This document shows, piece after piece, positions 10,107 through 19,782 of a stretch of DNA of 64,000 bases. The first letter of the stretch is position 1; each line of letters begins with the position of its first letter. The translations under genes and the position numbers were made by a program. This DNA comes from an uncultured Alcaligenaceae bacterium (lineage in GTDB: Bacteria > Pseudomonadota > Gammaproteobacteria > Burkholderiales > Burkholderiaceae_B): positions 22,132-86,131 of the forward strand of contig CALEQZ010000050.1 of assembly GCA_937908115.1 (NCBI GenBank), given 5' to 3'. The notes under the pieces were generated by a model, which was given only the letters and a program-made list of their open reading frames with translations, did not search any database and was not told the origin of the DNA.

Positions 10107-12742
10107 ACGTGCCCCGCGCCACCGCCCGGCTGCAACTGCACGCGCAATTCGACCTGCGCGCCGCCCTGGCGCAAGTGCCCTATTACGCCCGCCTGGGCGT
10201 GAGCCATTTGTATGTTTCGCCGCTGACCCGGGCGCGCAGCGGGTCCCGCCACGGCTACGACGTCGTCGACCACGGCATGGTCAGCCCTGAGCTGGGCGGC
10301 GAACCTGCGCTGCGCGAGCTGTCCGAGGCGCTGCACCGCCACGGCATGGGGCTGATCGCAGACATCGTCCCCAACCATATGGCGGCCAGCCACGAGAATT
10401 CCTGGTGGCACGATGTGCTGCGCAACGGACGGGGCAGTGCCCATGCCGGCTTTTTCGACATAGACTGGCAGGCGCCCGGGGCCCTGCATGGCAAGGTCCT
10501 GGCGCCTTTCCTGGCCAAACCGTATGGCCAGGCGCTGGTCGACGGCGACATCGTGTTGAGCCGCGACGGCGGCCCGGGCGGTTTCCGGATCGACGTCCAT
10601 GGCCAGCCGTATCCGCTGGCGCCGGGCTCGCTCGCTTCCGGCGGCGATGCCGCAGCTATCCTGGCCGCGCACGATCCATCCCGCCCGGACGGCCGCGCGC
10701 GGCTGCATGCGCTGCTCGAGCGGCAGCATTACCGGCTGGCGTGGTGGCGCTGCGCGCCGGAGGAAATCAACTGGCGCCGCTTTTTCGAAATCAGCGAACT
10801 GGTTGGCGTGCGCGTGGAGGTTGCGGCGGTTTTCGACGCCGTTCATGCCTGCATGCTGCGCCTGTACGAAGATGGCGTCATCGACGGTTTCCGCGTCGAC
10901 CACATCGACGGCCTGGCCGACCCGGCAGCGTATTGCCGCCGCCTGCGGCAGGCGTTGGATGTGCGCACCCCGCGCCGGCCGGCGCAGCGGCCCGGCGGGC
11001 CGGCCTACCTCGTCGTGGAAAAAATCCTTTGCGGCGACGAGCGCCTGGACTCGCGCTGGCCAGTGCACGGCACGACGGGTTATGACTTCATGGACCAGTC
11101 CTGCGCGGTCCTGCACGCGGCCGACGGGCAGGCCACGCTGACCCGCCTCTGGGAACATGTGGCCGGCGACGGCCTGGATTATGCCGGCCACGTGGCGCAG
11201 GCGCGCGCGCTCATGCTACGCCGGCATTTCCCCGCTGAGCGAGCTGCCGCCGTGCGCGCGCTGCGTCGGCTGGCTGCCGGCGACCCGGCCACGCGCGACT
11301 GGAGCGCCGCCGCCATCGGCCGCGTCCTGGACGAGGTGCTCCTAGCCTTTGCCCGCTATCGCACGTACGCCGACCGCGACGGCTGCGCCGCCGACGACGC
11401 GGCGATCGCGCAGGCCGCCCTGCAGGCGGCCCGCCGTCGCCTGCAGGCCGAAGGCGACGGCGACGACGCGCATTGGCTGCCCGTGCTGCAGCAATGGTGG
11501 ACGGGTTCGCCGCTGTCGGACGAAAAGCGCGAAGCGCTGCGCCTGGCCGCGCTGGCGCGCATCCAGCAACTGACGCCGCCGCTGACGGCCAAATCGATGG
11601 AGGACACCGCCTTTTATCGCTACGGCAGGTTGCTGTCGCGTTGCGAAGTGGGTTCGGACCCGGATGCGCTGTGCCTACCCACGGCGCAGTTTTTCAAGGC
11701 CGCCGCCGCGCGCGGCGCGCACGCCATGCTTGCCACGGCTACCCACGACCACAAGCGCGGCGAGGATGTGCGCGCGCGCCTGGCCGTGCTGACCGAGATC
11801 GCGCCTTACTGGGACAGCACCGTGCGGCTGTGGCTGGATGAGCATGCGCGCGTTTCGGCCGATCCGCCCCACCCGGCCGACCGCTACATGCTGTACCAGA
11901 CCCTGGTGGGCGCCTGGCCGCTGGGTCTGCTGGCCGACGACGCGGCTGGCCTGGATGCCTACGCCGAGCGTATCGCCGCGTGGCAAGTCAAGGCGCTGCG
12001 CGAAGCCAAGCGCCGCAGCAGCTGGATGTCCCCCGATGAAGACTACGAGCGCCGCTGCACGCAACACGCGCGGGCATTGCTTGCGCCCGGATCGGCTGCC
12101 GCGCGCGCCATCGCCGACATGGCCGGCTACATCGCGCCGGCCGGTGCCGTCAACGGTTTGGCGATGGCCGCCTTGCGCTGCACCCTGCCCGGCGTGCCGG
12201 ACCTGTACCAGGGGACGGAGTTTTGGGACCTCAGCCTGGTCGATCCCGATAATCGCCGCGAGGTGGATTACGCGGCCCGCGCCGCCAGCCTCGAAGGGCT
12301 GGACCGCGCGCCGGCGCGCGAGCTGCTCGCGCAATGGCGCAGCGGCCGGGTCAAGCAGGCATTGGTGCATCGCCTGTTGCGCCTGCGCGTGCGCCTGCCG
12401 CAGGTGTGGGAGACCGGTGCGCTCACGCCCCTGCCGGTCACCGGAGACGGCGCCGGCCGCGTGCTCGCCTACCTGCGGCGCGCCGAATCGGGGTGCGCGA
12501 TTGCGGTGGTTCCCAGGTGTTGCGCGCCGTGGATACTGGGCGAGGAAGGCGCGCGTGCGCCGGTCATCCCGGCGCAGGCCTGGCAGGACAGGGCGCTGGT
12601 GTTGCCGCGCTTTTGCGCGGGCCGGCCGCTCTATGACGCGGTCAATCTTCGCGAACATCGCGCCGACGCCGACGGTACCCTGGCGCTGGAGCCGCTATTG
12701 CGGGACCTGCCTGTGGCGGTGCTGTTCGCTGCCTTGGCCTAA
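10103..12742 (+). CDS. treY: Malto-oligosyltrehalose synthase TreY
   Basis: This 879-residue GH13 enzyme converts the reducing-end alpha-1,4 linkage of a glucan to alpha,alpha-1,1, giving maltooligosyl-trehalose for TreZ. It begins with the family N-terminus (ATARLQLHAQFDLRAAL..YYARLGVSHLYVSP) and shows DIVPNHMAA, DGFRVDHIDGLADP with the nucleophile Asp, VVEKIL with the acid/base Glu, the TGYDFM motif, and ATHDHKRGED. The start is the ATG of the ATGA overlap with malQ. It is the last gene of the operon. The convergent neighbour ends 33 bases away, and no clear terminator is seen between them. Confidence 0.96.
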   Translation: MNVPRATARLQLHAQFDLRAALAQVPYYARLGVSHLYVSPLTRARSGSRHGYDVVDHGMVSPELGGEPALRELSEALHRHGMGLIADIVPNHMAASHENSWWHDVLRNGRGSAHAGFFDIDWQAPGALHGKVLAPFLAKPYGQALVDGDIVLSRDGGPGGFRIDVHGQPYPLAPGSLASGGDAAAILAAHDPSRPDGRARLHALLERQHYRLAWWRCAPEEINWRRFFEISELVGVRVEVAAVFDAVHACMLRLYEDGVIDGFRVDHIDGLADPAAYCRRLRQALDVRTPRRPAQRPGGPAYLVVEKILCGDERLDSRWPVHGTTGYDFMDQSCAVLHAADGQATLTRLWEHVAGDGLDYAGHVAQARALMLRRHFPAERAAAVRALRRLAAGDPATRDWSAAAIGRVLDEVLLAFARYRTYADRDGCAADDAAIAQAALQAARRRLQAEGDGDDAHWLPVLQQWWTGSPLSDEKREALRLAALARIQQLTPPLTAKSMEDTAFYRYGRLLSRCEVGSDPDALCLPTAQFFKAAAARGAHAMLATATHDHKRGEDVRARLAVLTEIAPYWDSTVRLWLDEHARVSADPPHPADRYMLYQTLVGAWPLGLLADDAAGLDAYAERIAAWQVKALREAKRRSSWMSPDEDYERRCTQHARALLAPGSAAARAIADMAGYIAPAGAVNGLAMAALRCTLPGVPDLYQGTEFWDLSLVDPDNRREVDYAARAASLEGLDRAPARELLAQWRSGRVKQALVHRLLRLRVRLPQVWETGALTPLPVTGDGAGRVLAYLRRAESGCAIAVVPRCCAPWILGEEGARAPVIPAQAWQDRALVLPRFCAGRPLYDAVNLREHRADADGTLALEPLLRDLPVAVLFAALA

Positions 12743-12775
12743 GCGCAGCATGCCATGCCGCGCAGGCGCACGCGC

Positions 12776-14176
<1,401 letters not shown>

Positions 14177-14484
14177 GTCCGCCGAGCTGGAAAGCCAGTA
14201 GGCATTCTACGCCGCGGCTGCACGCATGCCAGCGCAGCCATGGGCGCACGCGTTACAGGCGATGCCGGATGCAACCGTGCGCGCGGCCGCGTCGGCACTG
14301 GCTTGCGCGCGTGCGGGCACATCAGCGCGGGCACGCCGCGACTTGCTCATTTTTGCCAATGTTCACACATTTGTTGCACCGCCCTCCCTATCATGGGTCG
14401 CAACCCCTGCACGAGCGGATGCCGCCTGCCGCGCCGTTTGGCGGGCCTTGCCGCACCATTGCCCGTTCACCGAGGATACGCCGC
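14177..14484. other. Divergent intergenic region between two sigma-54 activator genes
   Basis: This is 308 bases without a convincing gene, between the divergent response regulator and the receiver-less activator. It must contain the promoters of both. It includes an AT-richer patch around 14345-14375. I looked for sigma-54 -24/-12 elements on both strands and found no match with correct spacing. A shine-Dalgarno-like GAGG at 14472-14475 serves the downstream gene. Confidence 0.6.
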
Positions 14485-15567
14485 ATGCAGCACCCACACC
14501 CTCAGGTCGACGCCGCGGCCACTTCCCGCGCAAGCCAGCCACGCGTCGCTGGCGGCGGCGGCCAGGATGATCCTGCCCCCCCTTTTGCCGACAGCTTGTG
14601 CGCCGAGATGCGAGCGCTGGGCCGCCAGATCGCCAAGGTTGCTGCCACGCCGGCCGCGGTGCTGATCATCGGCGAGAGCGGCACGGGCAAGGACGTGATC
14701 GCGCGCCTGCTGCACGAACGCAGCGCCCGCGCACGCGGGCCTTTCGTGCCGGTCAATTGCGGGGCGATCGCCCCGGCCCTGATCGAGACCCAGCTCTTTG
14801 GCCATGAGCCCGGCAGCTATACCGGCGCGACAGGCAGGCGCGCCGGCTATTTCGAGGCGGCTCACGGCGGCACCCTGTTCCTGGACGAGGTCACCGAGAT
14901 GCCGCTGGACATGCAGGTCAAGCTGCTGCGCGTGCTGGAAAACGGTTCGTACGCGCGCGTCGGCGGCACCGAACTGCTGCACACCGATGCGCGCGTGATC
15001 GCCGCGACCAACCGCGACCCGCAGGTTGCCGTGGCCAGCGGCAGGCTGCGCGAGGACCTGCTTTACCGGTTGGCGGTCGTACCGCTGCAGGTGCCGCCTT
15101 TGCGCCGGCGCGGCCAGGACGTGCTGCGCCTGGCGCACCTTTTCCTTGCCGAGTTCAACGCCCGCGAGGGCATGGAAAAAACGTTTTCGCGCCGCTCGCT
15201 CGAAGCGATCGCCGCGTACGATTGGCCGGGCAATGTGCGCGAACTGCGCAACGCCGTGCACCGCGCCCATATCCTGTCCGGCGCAGTCGTCGAGATCGGC
15301 CCGCTGGCCCGGCCGGCCCCGCCCCAAGGCGCCGCGGGCGCATCGGACGAGGCGGCTGCACCGCATGCCGGCGCCAGCGGCCCGAGCCTGACCATGGGCG
15401 TGGGCACGCCGCTGCAGCAGGCGCAGCGCGCATTCATCGCCGCCACCCTGGACATGTACCAAGGCGACAAGCGGCGTGCCGCGCGCACGCTGGGCATCAG
15501 CCTGAAGACCCTACGCAACCGCATGGATGCGCGGCGCGAACAGGCGCACACGGTGCGTGCCCCGTAG
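14485..15567 (+). CDS. Receiver-less sigma-54 activator (AAA+ / Fis HTH)
   Basis: This 360-residue protein has a ~45-residue unstructured N-terminus, an AAA+ domain and a Fis-type HTH, but no receiver or other sensory domain. Walker A is GESGTGKD (63-70), Walker B GTLFLDEV, and the sigma-54 loop reads GSYTGA (110-115). The C-terminal HTH (AARTLGISLKTLRNRM) closely resembles that of the divergent regulator, so they may share binding sites. I chose the ATG at 14485 because of GAGG nine bases upstream; the longer upstream open frame has no family similarity. Without a sensory domain its activity is probably set by expression level or by a partner. The sigma-54 gene follows 47 bases downstream, apparently in the same operon. 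Confidence 0.88.
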   Translation: MQHPHPQVDAAATSRASQPRVAGGGGQDDPAPPFADSLCAEMRALGRQIAKVAATPAAVLIIGESGTGKDVIARLLHERSARARGPFVPVNCGAIAPALIETQLFGHEPGSYTGATGRRAGYFEAAHGGTLFLDEVTEMPLDMQVKLLRVLENGSYARVGGTELLHTDARVIAATNRDPQVAVASGRLREDLLYRLAVVPLQVPPLRRRGQDVLRLAHLFLAEFNAREGMEKTFSRRSLEAIAAYDWPGNVRELRNAVHRAHILSGAVVEIGPLARPAPPQGAAGASDEAAAPHAGASGPSLTMGVGTPLQQAQRAFIAATLDMYQGDKRRAARTLGISLKTLRNRMDARREQAHTVRAP

Positions 15568-15602
15568 CGCCGATGGCGCATGCGCCTGCGTCGCTTTTCC
15601 CT

Positions 15603-15617
15603 AAGGAGCAGGCATTG
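15603..15617 (+). promoter_or_regulatory. Ribosome binding site deciding a TTG start for the sigma-54 gene
   Basis: A strong AAGGAG (15603-15608) lies six bases before an in-frame TTG at 15615. The upstream ATG at 15573 has no comparable site, and an internal ATG at 15642 would start just before the conserved region I. The TTG is therefore the preferred start. Confidence 0.6.
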
Positions 15618-17030
15618 ACCGAGCTTGTCCAGCAACTGACCATGCGGCAGCAGACCGTGCTGTCGCCGCGGCTGCAGCAATCGGTCCGAATCCTGCAGAT
15701 GTCTGCGTTCGAATTCGCGCAGGAGCTGCAGCAGGCGCTGTCCTCCAACCCCTTCCTGGAGGAGGCCGAACCCGAGGCCGCGGACGACGAGGGTGCGATT
15801 GCCGCACACGGCGCCTCACAGCCGAGCGTCGATGCGGCACCTGCCGCGCCCATCCCCCGCGAATATTCCGGCGACTACCCCGTGGCCGCAGGCCGGCGCG
15901 CTGACGCATACGGGGCGTCGGCCGACGTCGGCGCCTGGGCGGAGCAGCCCGTCACCCTGGCCGAGCGCCTGCGCGCAGACCTGTGCGGCTATCGCCTGGG
16001 CCCGCGCGACCGCGTGTTGGCCGAGTTCATCATCGATGCATTGGACGATGACGGCTACCTGCGCCAAGACCTCGCCACGCTGGCCGGCGAGGCCGCATTC
16101 GATCCGCCGCCCGCCGACCGGGAATGGAACGTGGCATTAAAGCTCGTGCAGCAGCTGGACGGCTCCGGCATCGGTGCGCGCAACCTGGCCGAATGCCTGA
16201 CGCTGCAGCTGAACGCGGCCGATTGCGCGCCCGGGCTGCGCCGGATGGCCATCGACATCGTCAACGGCCACCTGGAAAAGCTGGCGCGCTGCGACTACGC
16301 GGGGCTGCGGCGGCTAGTCGGCGGCACCGAGGCCGAGCTGCGCGCCGCGTGCGCCCTTATCAGGACGCTCGATCCCAAGCCGGGGCGGCGCCACGCCGGC
16401 AAGGGCGCAGACTACGTCGTGCCCGACGTGATCGTGCGCAAGGAAAACGGCAAATGGACGGTGGTGCCCAACCGCAGCTTCCTACCCCGGGCGCGGCTGC
16501 ACCAGGAGTACGCTGCCCTGTTCCAGCGCGCGCGCGGCGGCGACCGATCGCCCATGGCGCAGGAGTTGCAAGAGGCACGATGGCTGATCCAGAATATCGA
16601 GCAGCGCTTCCAGACCATACAGCGCGTGGCCGAAGCCATCGTCGCGCGCCAGCGCACGTTCTTCGAGTACGGTGAGATCGCGCTGCGCCCGCTGATGCTG
16701 CGCGAAGTGGCCGACGAGCTGTCCATCCACGAATCGACGGTTTCGCGTGCAACGGGCAACAAATACATGGCCACGCCGCGCGGCGTCTTCGAGTTTCGGC
16801 ACTTTTTCTCGCGCGAGCTGGGCACCGAGACCGGGGGCGTCTGCTCGGCCGCCGCCGTGCGCGCCCTGATGGAAGAGTTCATCGCGCAGGAAAATCCCGC
16901 CAGCCCGCTGTCGGACGTTGCGCTGGCCCACATGCTGGGCGACCAGGGACTGAAGGTGGCGCGGCGCACGGTGTCGAAATACCGCCTGCAGATGCGCGTG
17001 CCGCCGGCGGAGCTGCGCCGGCGGGCTTGA
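15615..17030 (+). CDS. rpoN: RNA polymerase sigma-54 factor (RpoN paralogue)
   Basis: This 471-residue protein has the three sigma-54 regions. Region I is glutamine- and leucine-rich (LSPRLQQSVRILQMSAFE), followed by a short acidic region II (EEAEPEAADDEG), then the core-binding and DNA-binding region III. The HTH segment is VADELSIHESTVSRATGNKY, and the C-terminal RpoN box reads ARRTVSKYR (449-457; consensus ARRTVAKYR). The canonical betaproteobacterial rpoN sits in an lptAB-rpoN-hpf-pts cluster. None of those genes is here, so this is probably a second copy. It lies directly behind a sigma-54 activator gene. Whether it is the only sigma-54 in the genome cannot be told from this window. It ends 24 bases from a convergent gene. 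Confidence 0.93.
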   Translation: MTELVQQLTMRQQTVLSPRLQQSVRILQMSAFEFAQELQQALSSNPFLEEAEPEAADDEGAIAAHGASQPSVDAAPAAPIPREYSGDYPVAAGRRADAYGASADVGAWAEQPVTLAERLRADLCGYRLGPRDRVLAEFIIDALDDDGYLRQDLATLAGEAAFDPPPADREWNVALKLVQQLDGSGIGARNLAECLTLQLNAADCAPGLRRMAIDIVNGHLEKLARCDYAGLRRLVGGTEAELRAACALIRTLDPKPGRRHAGKGADYVVPDVIVRKENGKWTVVPNRSFLPRARLHQEYAALFQRARGGDRSPMAQELQEARWLIQNIEQRFQTIQRVAEAIVARQRTFFEYGEIALRPLMLREVADELSIHESTVSRATGNKYMATPRGVFEFRHFFSRELGTETGGVCSAAAVRALMEEFIAQENPASPLSDVALAHMLGDQGLKVARRTVSKYRLQMRVPPAELRRRA

Positions 17031-17054
17031 TGGCAGGCCTCGGGCGAGCCGGCG

Positions 17055-17996
17055 CTAGGCCATGTCCGAGCCGCGGCAGTCGTTGACCGAGCTGGCCTGC
17101 GTGACGTTGCTGTAGGGCGGGACGCTGGTGGTCAGCCACACGTTGCCGCCGATCACCGACGCCTTGCCCACCGTGATGCGGCCAAGGATGGTCGCGCCGG
17201 CGTAGATCACTACGTCGTCCTCGATGATGGGATGGCGCGCCAGGCCCTTCTTGAGTTCGCCGTTCTCGGATGCTGGGAAGCGCTTGGCACCGAGCGTCAC
17301 GGCCTGGTACAGGCGCACGCGCTCGCCGATGATGGTGGTCTCGCCGATCACCACGCCGGTACCGTGGTCGATGAAGAAGCTACCGCCGATGCGCGCCCCG
17401 GGGTGGATGTCTATGCCCGTGTCGGCATGCGCGATCTCGGCGATGATGCGCGCCACCAGCGGCACGCCCAGGCGGTAAAGCACGTGCGCCAGGCGGTGGT
17501 GAATGATCGCGGTCACGCCCGGATAGCACAGCAGCACCTCGTCGACGCTCCTGGCGGCCGGGTCCCCCTGGTAGGCGGCCACCACGTCCGAATCGAGCAT
17601 GCGGCGCACCCCGGGCAGCTCGGCGGCGAAGCTGCGCACGATTTCCGTCGCCTTGCGGTCGACGTCGCCCATGTCGCCGCCCTGCGACAGCGCGGAATAA
17701 CCCAGCTCCAGGCGCACCTGCCGGCGCAGCTGCTCCAGCGCGCGGGCCAGCGTCAGCTGCACGTAGGCATCTTCGTTCTCTTCGCGCAGGTCAGCCGGCC
17801 CGAGGCGCATGGGAAACAGTGCGCCGCATAGGTCCTGCACCACTTTGCGGACCTGCTCGACGGAGGGAAACTGCCGCTCGCCGGACTGGCGCACCCGGCC
17901 GCGCTGGCTGCGCCACTGCATGCGGGCGGCGCGCAGGTCGGCGACGATGTCGTCGAGCTTCCAGTCGGCGGGGTCGGTCTGGGGCAAAGCACTCAT
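17055..17996 (-). CDS. epsC: Serine O-acetyltransferase, EpsC type
   Basis: This 313-residue enzyme acetylates L-serine with acetyl-CoA for cysteine synthesis. The N-terminal ~180 residues are alpha-helical. The C-terminal part is a left-handed beta-helix of hexapeptide repeats with the family motif ADTGIDIHPGARIG, followed by FFIDHGTGVVIGET (catalytic Asp-His). It ends with NVWLTTSVPPYSN. It is longer at the N-terminus than CysE and matches the EpsC/SrpH subgroup. The ATG at 17996 is the first start that keeps only family sequence. It is convergent with the sigma-54 gene, and no cysK lies nearby. Confidence 0.9.
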   Translation of the reverse strand: MSALPQTDPADWKLDDIVADLRAARMQWRSQRGRVRQSGERQFPSVEQVRKVVQDLCGALFPMRLGPADLREENEDAYVQLTLARALEQLRRQVRLELGYSALSQGGDMGDVDRKATEIVRSFAAELPGVRRMLDSDVVAAYQGDPAARSVDEVLLCYPGVTAIIHHRLAHVLYRLGVPLVARIIAEIAHADTGIDIHPGARIGGSFFIDHGTGVVIGETTIIGERVRLYQAVTLGAKRFPASENGELKKGLARHPIIEDDVVIYAGATILGRITVGKASVIGGNVWLTTSVPPYSNVTQASSVNDCRGSDMA

Positions 17997-18163
17997 TTTC
18001 TGGCGAAACTCCTGATGCAATGATTGCCGCGCCGCAGCGCAGCCTAGCCTGCCCTCCAATGTACGCCCGCCGGTGCAGGTGCGCCACAAAAACCCCGGCG
18101 TGCGAGGCAGTATTGGCCGGCATGCGGACGCTGGCGCCGGGTCGGCACAGGGCTGGCCCGACG

Positions 18164-19021
18164 CTAGACGATATCCAACGGCACGGCATGCGTGGGCGGC
18201 GCAAACGCCCGGTCCAGGGTCGCCAGGTCGGCTTCGTCCAGCGCCAGGCCGCCGGCGGCGGCATTTTGGCGCACATGCTCGGGCGATACCGCCTTGGGGA
18301 TGGCGATGACGTCGCCGCCGCGCAGCGTCCAGGCCAGCGCCACCTGCGCGGGCGTGGCGCCGTGCCGGGCGGCCACCTCGCGCAGGGCCGGGTGCCCCAA
18401 CATGCCCTTGGACAGGCGTCCGCCCTGGGCCAGCGGGCAATAGGCCATTGCCGGCATGCCCGCACCGCGCATCAGCGGCAGCAGGTCGTACTCGATGCCG
18501 CGCGAAGCCAGGTGATAAAGCACCTGGTTGACTGCGCATCCGCGCCCGCCCGGCTCGCGCATCAGGTCTTCGAGCAGCGCCGCGTCGAAGTTGGATACGC
18601 CCCAGCGCAGGATCTTGCCGTCGCGCTGCAGGCGCTGCATCGCCTCGATCGTCTCGGCCAGCGGGATGCGGCCTGGCCAGTGCAGCAGGTACAAGTCCAG
18701 GCGGTCGGTGCCCAGGCGCCTTAAGCTGGCTTCGCAGGCGGACGCGGCCTGGCGCAGCCCGGCGCGATGCGGGTACACCTTGGATACCAGGAAGACCTCG
18801 TCGCGGCGCCCGGCGATGGCCTTGCCCACCACCGATTCCGCGCCGCCGTCGGCATACATCTCGGCGGTGTCGATCAGGGTCATGCCCAAATCCACGCCCA
18901 ATTGCAGGGCGCGAATTTCGGCGCCGGCGTGCTCGGCGCGCTCGCCCATGAACCACGTGCCTTGGCCGAGGGCGGGCACGGTGCTCCCGTCGGGCAGCGT
19001 GACGGTGGGGATGGCGGACAT
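18164..19021 (-). CDS. Aldo/keto reductase
   Basis: This 285-residue NADPH-dependent carbonyl reductase has the AKR tetrad Asp51, Tyr56 (DTAEMY), Lys81 and His114 (LLHWPG). The C-terminal cofactor-binding AIPKAVSPEHVRQN is also visible. It belongs to the small prokaryotic AKR group that also includes 2,5-diketo-D-gluconate reductase-like enzymes. The substrate is unknown. The start is the ATG at 19021, preceded by AAGGGG; a TTG nine bases further up is possible. It is downstream of and co-oriented with a TetR regulator gene (41 bases apart) and may share its transcript. Confidence 0.88.
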   Translation of the reverse strand: MSAIPTVTLPDGSTVPALGQGTWFMGERAEHAGAEIRALQLGVDLGMTLIDTAEMYADGGAESVVGKAIAGRRDEVFLVSKVYPHRAGLRQAASACEASLRRLGTDRLDLYLLHWPGRIPLAETIEAMQRLQRDGKILRWGVSNFDAALLEDLMREPGGRGCAVNQVLYHLASRGIEYDLLPLMRGAGMPAMAYCPLAQGGRLSKGMLGHPALREVAARHGATPAQVALAWTLRGGDVIAIPKAVSPEHVRQNAAAGGLALDEADLATLDRAFAPPTHAVPLDIV

Positions 19022-19062
19022 GGCGATCAACCCCTTAAAGTCAATCGGGCATGGGCAATAGC

Positions 19063-19680
19063 TTACTTGCTGCGCCTGACCATGGCCACGATCGTTTCCT
19101 GCAGTTCGTCACAGGCCTGCTGCGGCGTCAGGTCGCCGGCCAGCGCCGCTTGCGACAGCGCGTCGGCCGCCCCGAGCATCGCCCACAGGCTGGCTCGGGA
19201 TACCCCTTGGGGACCAGCATACGGCGCCAGCACTGCCCGGCATTTCTCCAAGAATGCCTGCTGGTATTGGCGCTTGACCGCGGCCAGTTCAGGCGAACCG
19301 CTTAGCGCGGCCAGCACATCCGGAATCTCCCGCCCCTGCGTGAGCACGCAATCCACGTAGCTGGTCGCGATCACCCGCGCCTTGTCCTCGAGCGTCGGCT
19401 TGCCCGCCGCGATGGCCGCGTCCATCAGCGCCGTCTGGCGGGCATCGAAGTCCTGGTACAGCGCCGCAAGCAAACCGTTACGCGTGCCGAAGTGGTCGTA
19501 GACCACCGGCTTGGTCACGCCGGCGGCCTCGGCCAGGCGCCCCAAGGTCAGCGCGTCCGTGCCCTCTTCGCGGACCAGCGTCCAGGACACGTCCAGCAGC
19601 TGGCGCAGCCGCTCGCCGCGAGACAGCCTGCGACGTGGCGCCGCCGTCGCGGCAGCGGTACGGGTCATCGGGGTTGACAT
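19063..19680 (-). CDS. TetR-family transcriptional regulator
   Basis: This 205-residue regulator has an N-terminal TetR HTH (LTLGRLAEAAGVTKPVVYDHF, residues ~42-62 split around the turn) and a variable C-terminal ligand domain with DALSQAALAGDLTP. It is divergent from a 14-TM drug-type exporter, and the 102-base gap contains a tandem/palindromic operator candidate. By analogy with such pairs it probably represses the exporter and itself until an amphipathic compound binds. The ligand is not predictable. The second in-frame ATG (MTRTAAAT) is an alternative start. Confidence 0.88.
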   Translation of the reverse strand: MSTPMTRTAAATAAPRRRLSRGERLRQLLDVSWTLVREEGTDALTLGRLAEAAGVTKPVVYDHFGTRNGLLAALYQDFDARQTALMDAAIAAGKPTLEDKARVIATSYVDCVLTQGREIPDVLAALSGSPELAAVKRQYQQAFLEKCRAVLAPYAGPQGVSRASLWAMLGAADALSQAALAGDLTPQQACDELQETIVAMVRRSK

Positions 19681-19686
19681 CGTTTA

Positions 19687-19733
19687 TATACCAATAGTAA
19701 GTTACTGATAGTAGGTTACCAACAGTATATTGG
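19687..19733. promoter_or_regulatory. Candidate TetR operator with tandem repeats
   Basis: Two tandem 14-base repeats, TAGTAAGTTACTGA (19695-19708) and TAGTAGGTTACCAA (19709-19722), differ at three positions. Each contains the odd-centred palindrome AGTAA-G-TTACT or a variant. They are bracketed by CCAATA (19691-19696) and its inverse TATTGG (19728-19733). The position between divergent regulator and exporter genes fits an operator bound by two TetR dimers. Confidence 0.6.
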
Positions 19734-19782
19734 GCGTGCCGCTGAGCGGCAATCGGCAGCGGCCCGCCACGCGTAAACGACC

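Noticed and set aside
14292..14306. TCGGCACTGGCTTGC resembles a sigma-54 -24/-12 promoter before the receiver-less activator.
   Set aside because: The spacing between GG and GC is one base too short, which normally abolishes sigma-54 recognition.
18001..18163. The 160-base gap between the serine acetyltransferase start and the aldo/keto reductase stop could hold a small gene.
   Set aside because: Open frames here have no start with a ribosome site and no conserved features; it is probably a promoter region.
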